A stretch of 64,000 bases of DNA from Pseudomonadota bacterium (GTDB lineage: Bacteria > Pseudomonadota > Gammaproteobacteria > Steroidobacterales > Steroidobacteraceae), in contig JAEWLQ010000023.1 of assembly GCA_023457495.1 (NCBI GenBank), positions 1 to 64,000 of the forward strand. Direction: 5' to 3'. Shown here in pieces: positions 63,178-64,000 of this stretch (the first letter of the stretch is position 1; each line of letters opens with the position of its first letter). Made by a program: the position numbers and the translations under genes. The notes below the pieces were generated by a model. The model saw only the letters and a program-made list of their open reading frames with translations. It did not search any database and was not told the origin of the DNA.

Positions 63178-64000
63178 ATGTCGACCGATGCCCGTGAAGT
63201 AAGCGTAGAGCTGCTACGTTCCCTGACCCCGCTCGAAGGAATGAAGCGGGAAAACCTGCATGCCCTCGCGAAGAAGGTGTCCGTCAAGCAGATTTCCTCG
63301 GGCCGCACGCTGTTCAAGGAAGGCGATGCGGACAAGCGCACGATCTGGGTCGTGCGCGGCCTGGTGGAGCTGAGCGAAAACGGCCGAACGGTGGGCATGG
63401 TCGAAGGCGGTTCCGCCGACGCCCGCGCGCCGCTCAATCCGAGCGTGCCGCGCAAGATCACCGCGCGTGCCGTCGAGGACGTCGACTACCTCGCAATCGA
63501 TTCCGAGCTGCTCGACGTCATGATCACTTGGGATCAGACCGGCAACTACGAAGTTGGCGAGCTGCAGGCCCAGTTCGGCGGCGCCTCGGACGACAACGAC
63601 TGGATGACGACGCTGTTGCAGACCAAGGCGTTCCATCGCATCCCGCCCGCCAACCTGCAGGCGATCTTCATGCGCATGAACCGGCAGCAGTACCGCGCCG
63701 GTGAAGTCGTGATCAAACAAGGCGACGAAGGCGACTACTTCTATGCCATCGTCCAGGGCAAGTGCCTGGTGACCCGCGAGTCGCCGCTCAATCAGAAAGG
63801 CATCAAGCTCGCCGAGCTCGGCGTCGGCGAAACCTTCGGCGAAGAAGCGCTGATCGCGGAAGCCAAGCGCAATGCGACCGTCACGATGCTGTCGGATGGC
63901 GTATTGATGCGGCTCAACAAGCAGGACTTCCGCGACCTCATGCACGAGCCGCTGCTGCGCTGGGTCGATGAGGGCCAGGCCCTCAAGATCATCCAGAATC
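63178..64000 (+). CDS. Double cyclic-nucleotide-binding domain protein, cut by the window end
   Basis: An open frame of 274 codons that continues past the window. It begins MSTDAREVSVELLRSLTPLE. The first cNMP fold (GRTLFKEGDADKRTIWVVRG) has lost its phosphate-binding cassette. The second is intact (GEVVIKQGDEGDYFYAIVQG, then GETFGEEALI and KRNATV with the ligand-binding Arg). No HTH is seen in the visible part. The C-terminus may carry another domain. Relatives bind cAMP or c-di-GMP. Confidence 0.82.
   Translation, partial: MSTDAREVSVELLRSLTPLEGMKRENLHALAKKVSVKQISSGRTLFKEGDADKRTIWVVRGLVELSENGRTVGMVEGGSADARAPLNPSVPRKITARAVEDVDYLAIDSELLDVMITWDQTGNYEVGELQAQFGGASDDNDWMTTLLQTKAFHRIPPANLQAIFMRMNRQQYRAGEVVIKQGDEGDYFYAIVQGKCLVTRESPLNQKGIKLAELGVGETFGEEALIAEAKRNATVTMLSDGVLMRLNKQDFRDLMHEPLLRWVDEGQALKIIQN

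Overview
The window is GC-rich, densely packed bacterial chromosome. Gene order and protein families point to a gammaproteobacterium of the Xanthomonadales/Steroidobacterales kind. Supporting signs are the purB/nudJ/mnmA block, the uvrC-pgsA-tRNA block, a complete System I cytochrome c maturation operon, a GlyGly-CTERM protein and a saccharopine-type lysine catabolic pair. The taxonomic guess is an inference. No prophage, insertion sequence, CRISPR array, rRNA or plasmid function is visible. Most neighbouring genes on a strand overlap by 1-8 bases or lie within 50 bases of each other.

Layout. 0-5 kb (minus): a periplasmic-sensor diguanylate cyclase followed by a PAS/GGDEF/EAL protein whose GGDEF and EAL sites are both damaged. 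5-13 kb: a HAD phosphatase, creD, an ArsR/SRPBCC pair with a palindromic operator over the regulator's start codon, an intradiol-dioxygenase-like protein, acnA, mnmA and nudJ. 13-19 kb: a DUF7931 protein and purB (minus), then fumC, a CoA-type Nudix hydrolase and mazG (plus). 18-22 kb: a glycine-zipper protein and a PepSY/response regulator/histidine kinase operon. 22-28 kb: a lysine-degradation pair (saccharopine dehydrogenase and ALDH7), class II DAHP synthase, icd, a family 5 uracil-DNA glycosylase and a slipin/NfeD pair. 30-40 kb: uvrC, pgsA, a LOG-family gene, three tRNAs (Gly, Cys, Leu) behind a stringent-type promoter, and ccmABCDEFGHI, including the 51-residue CcmD. 40-47 kb: a MaoC hydratase, a nucleotide-transporter-like MFS protein and a MATE exporter joined by GTGA overlaps, then a FadJ-type enzyme with a thiolase. 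47-52 kb: a double-VOC protein with a histone H1-like tail, a Tat-exported aldo/keto reductase, a ThuA and SMP-30 pair, and a MliC lipoprotein. 52-57 kb: two Hsp20 chaperones behind a hairpin that hides the ribosome binding site, a debranching-type glucosidase and a family 4 glycosyltransferase. 57-64 kb: a subtilase with a GlyGly-CTERM tail, a TIR-like (MTH538/DUF1863) protein, an EEP-family hydrolase, a second FadJ-type enzyme and the start of a double cyclic-nucleotide-binding protein.

How the genes work together. Central carbon metabolism is well represented (acnA, icd, fumC, two beta-oxidation enzymes, thiolase), as is pool sanitation (MazG, two Nudix enzymes, UDG, UvrC). The ccm cluster supplies c-type cytochromes. 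The most unusual signals are regulatory or architectural rather than new gene cassettes: the hairpin over the first hsp20 ribosome binding site, an eight-codon reading frame starting directly after the tRNA-Leu CCA and ending over the ccmA start, the VOC/H1-tail fusion, the damaged EAL enzyme beside an intact cyclase, TTG starts coupled through TTGA overlaps, and several recurring short words that force rare codons.
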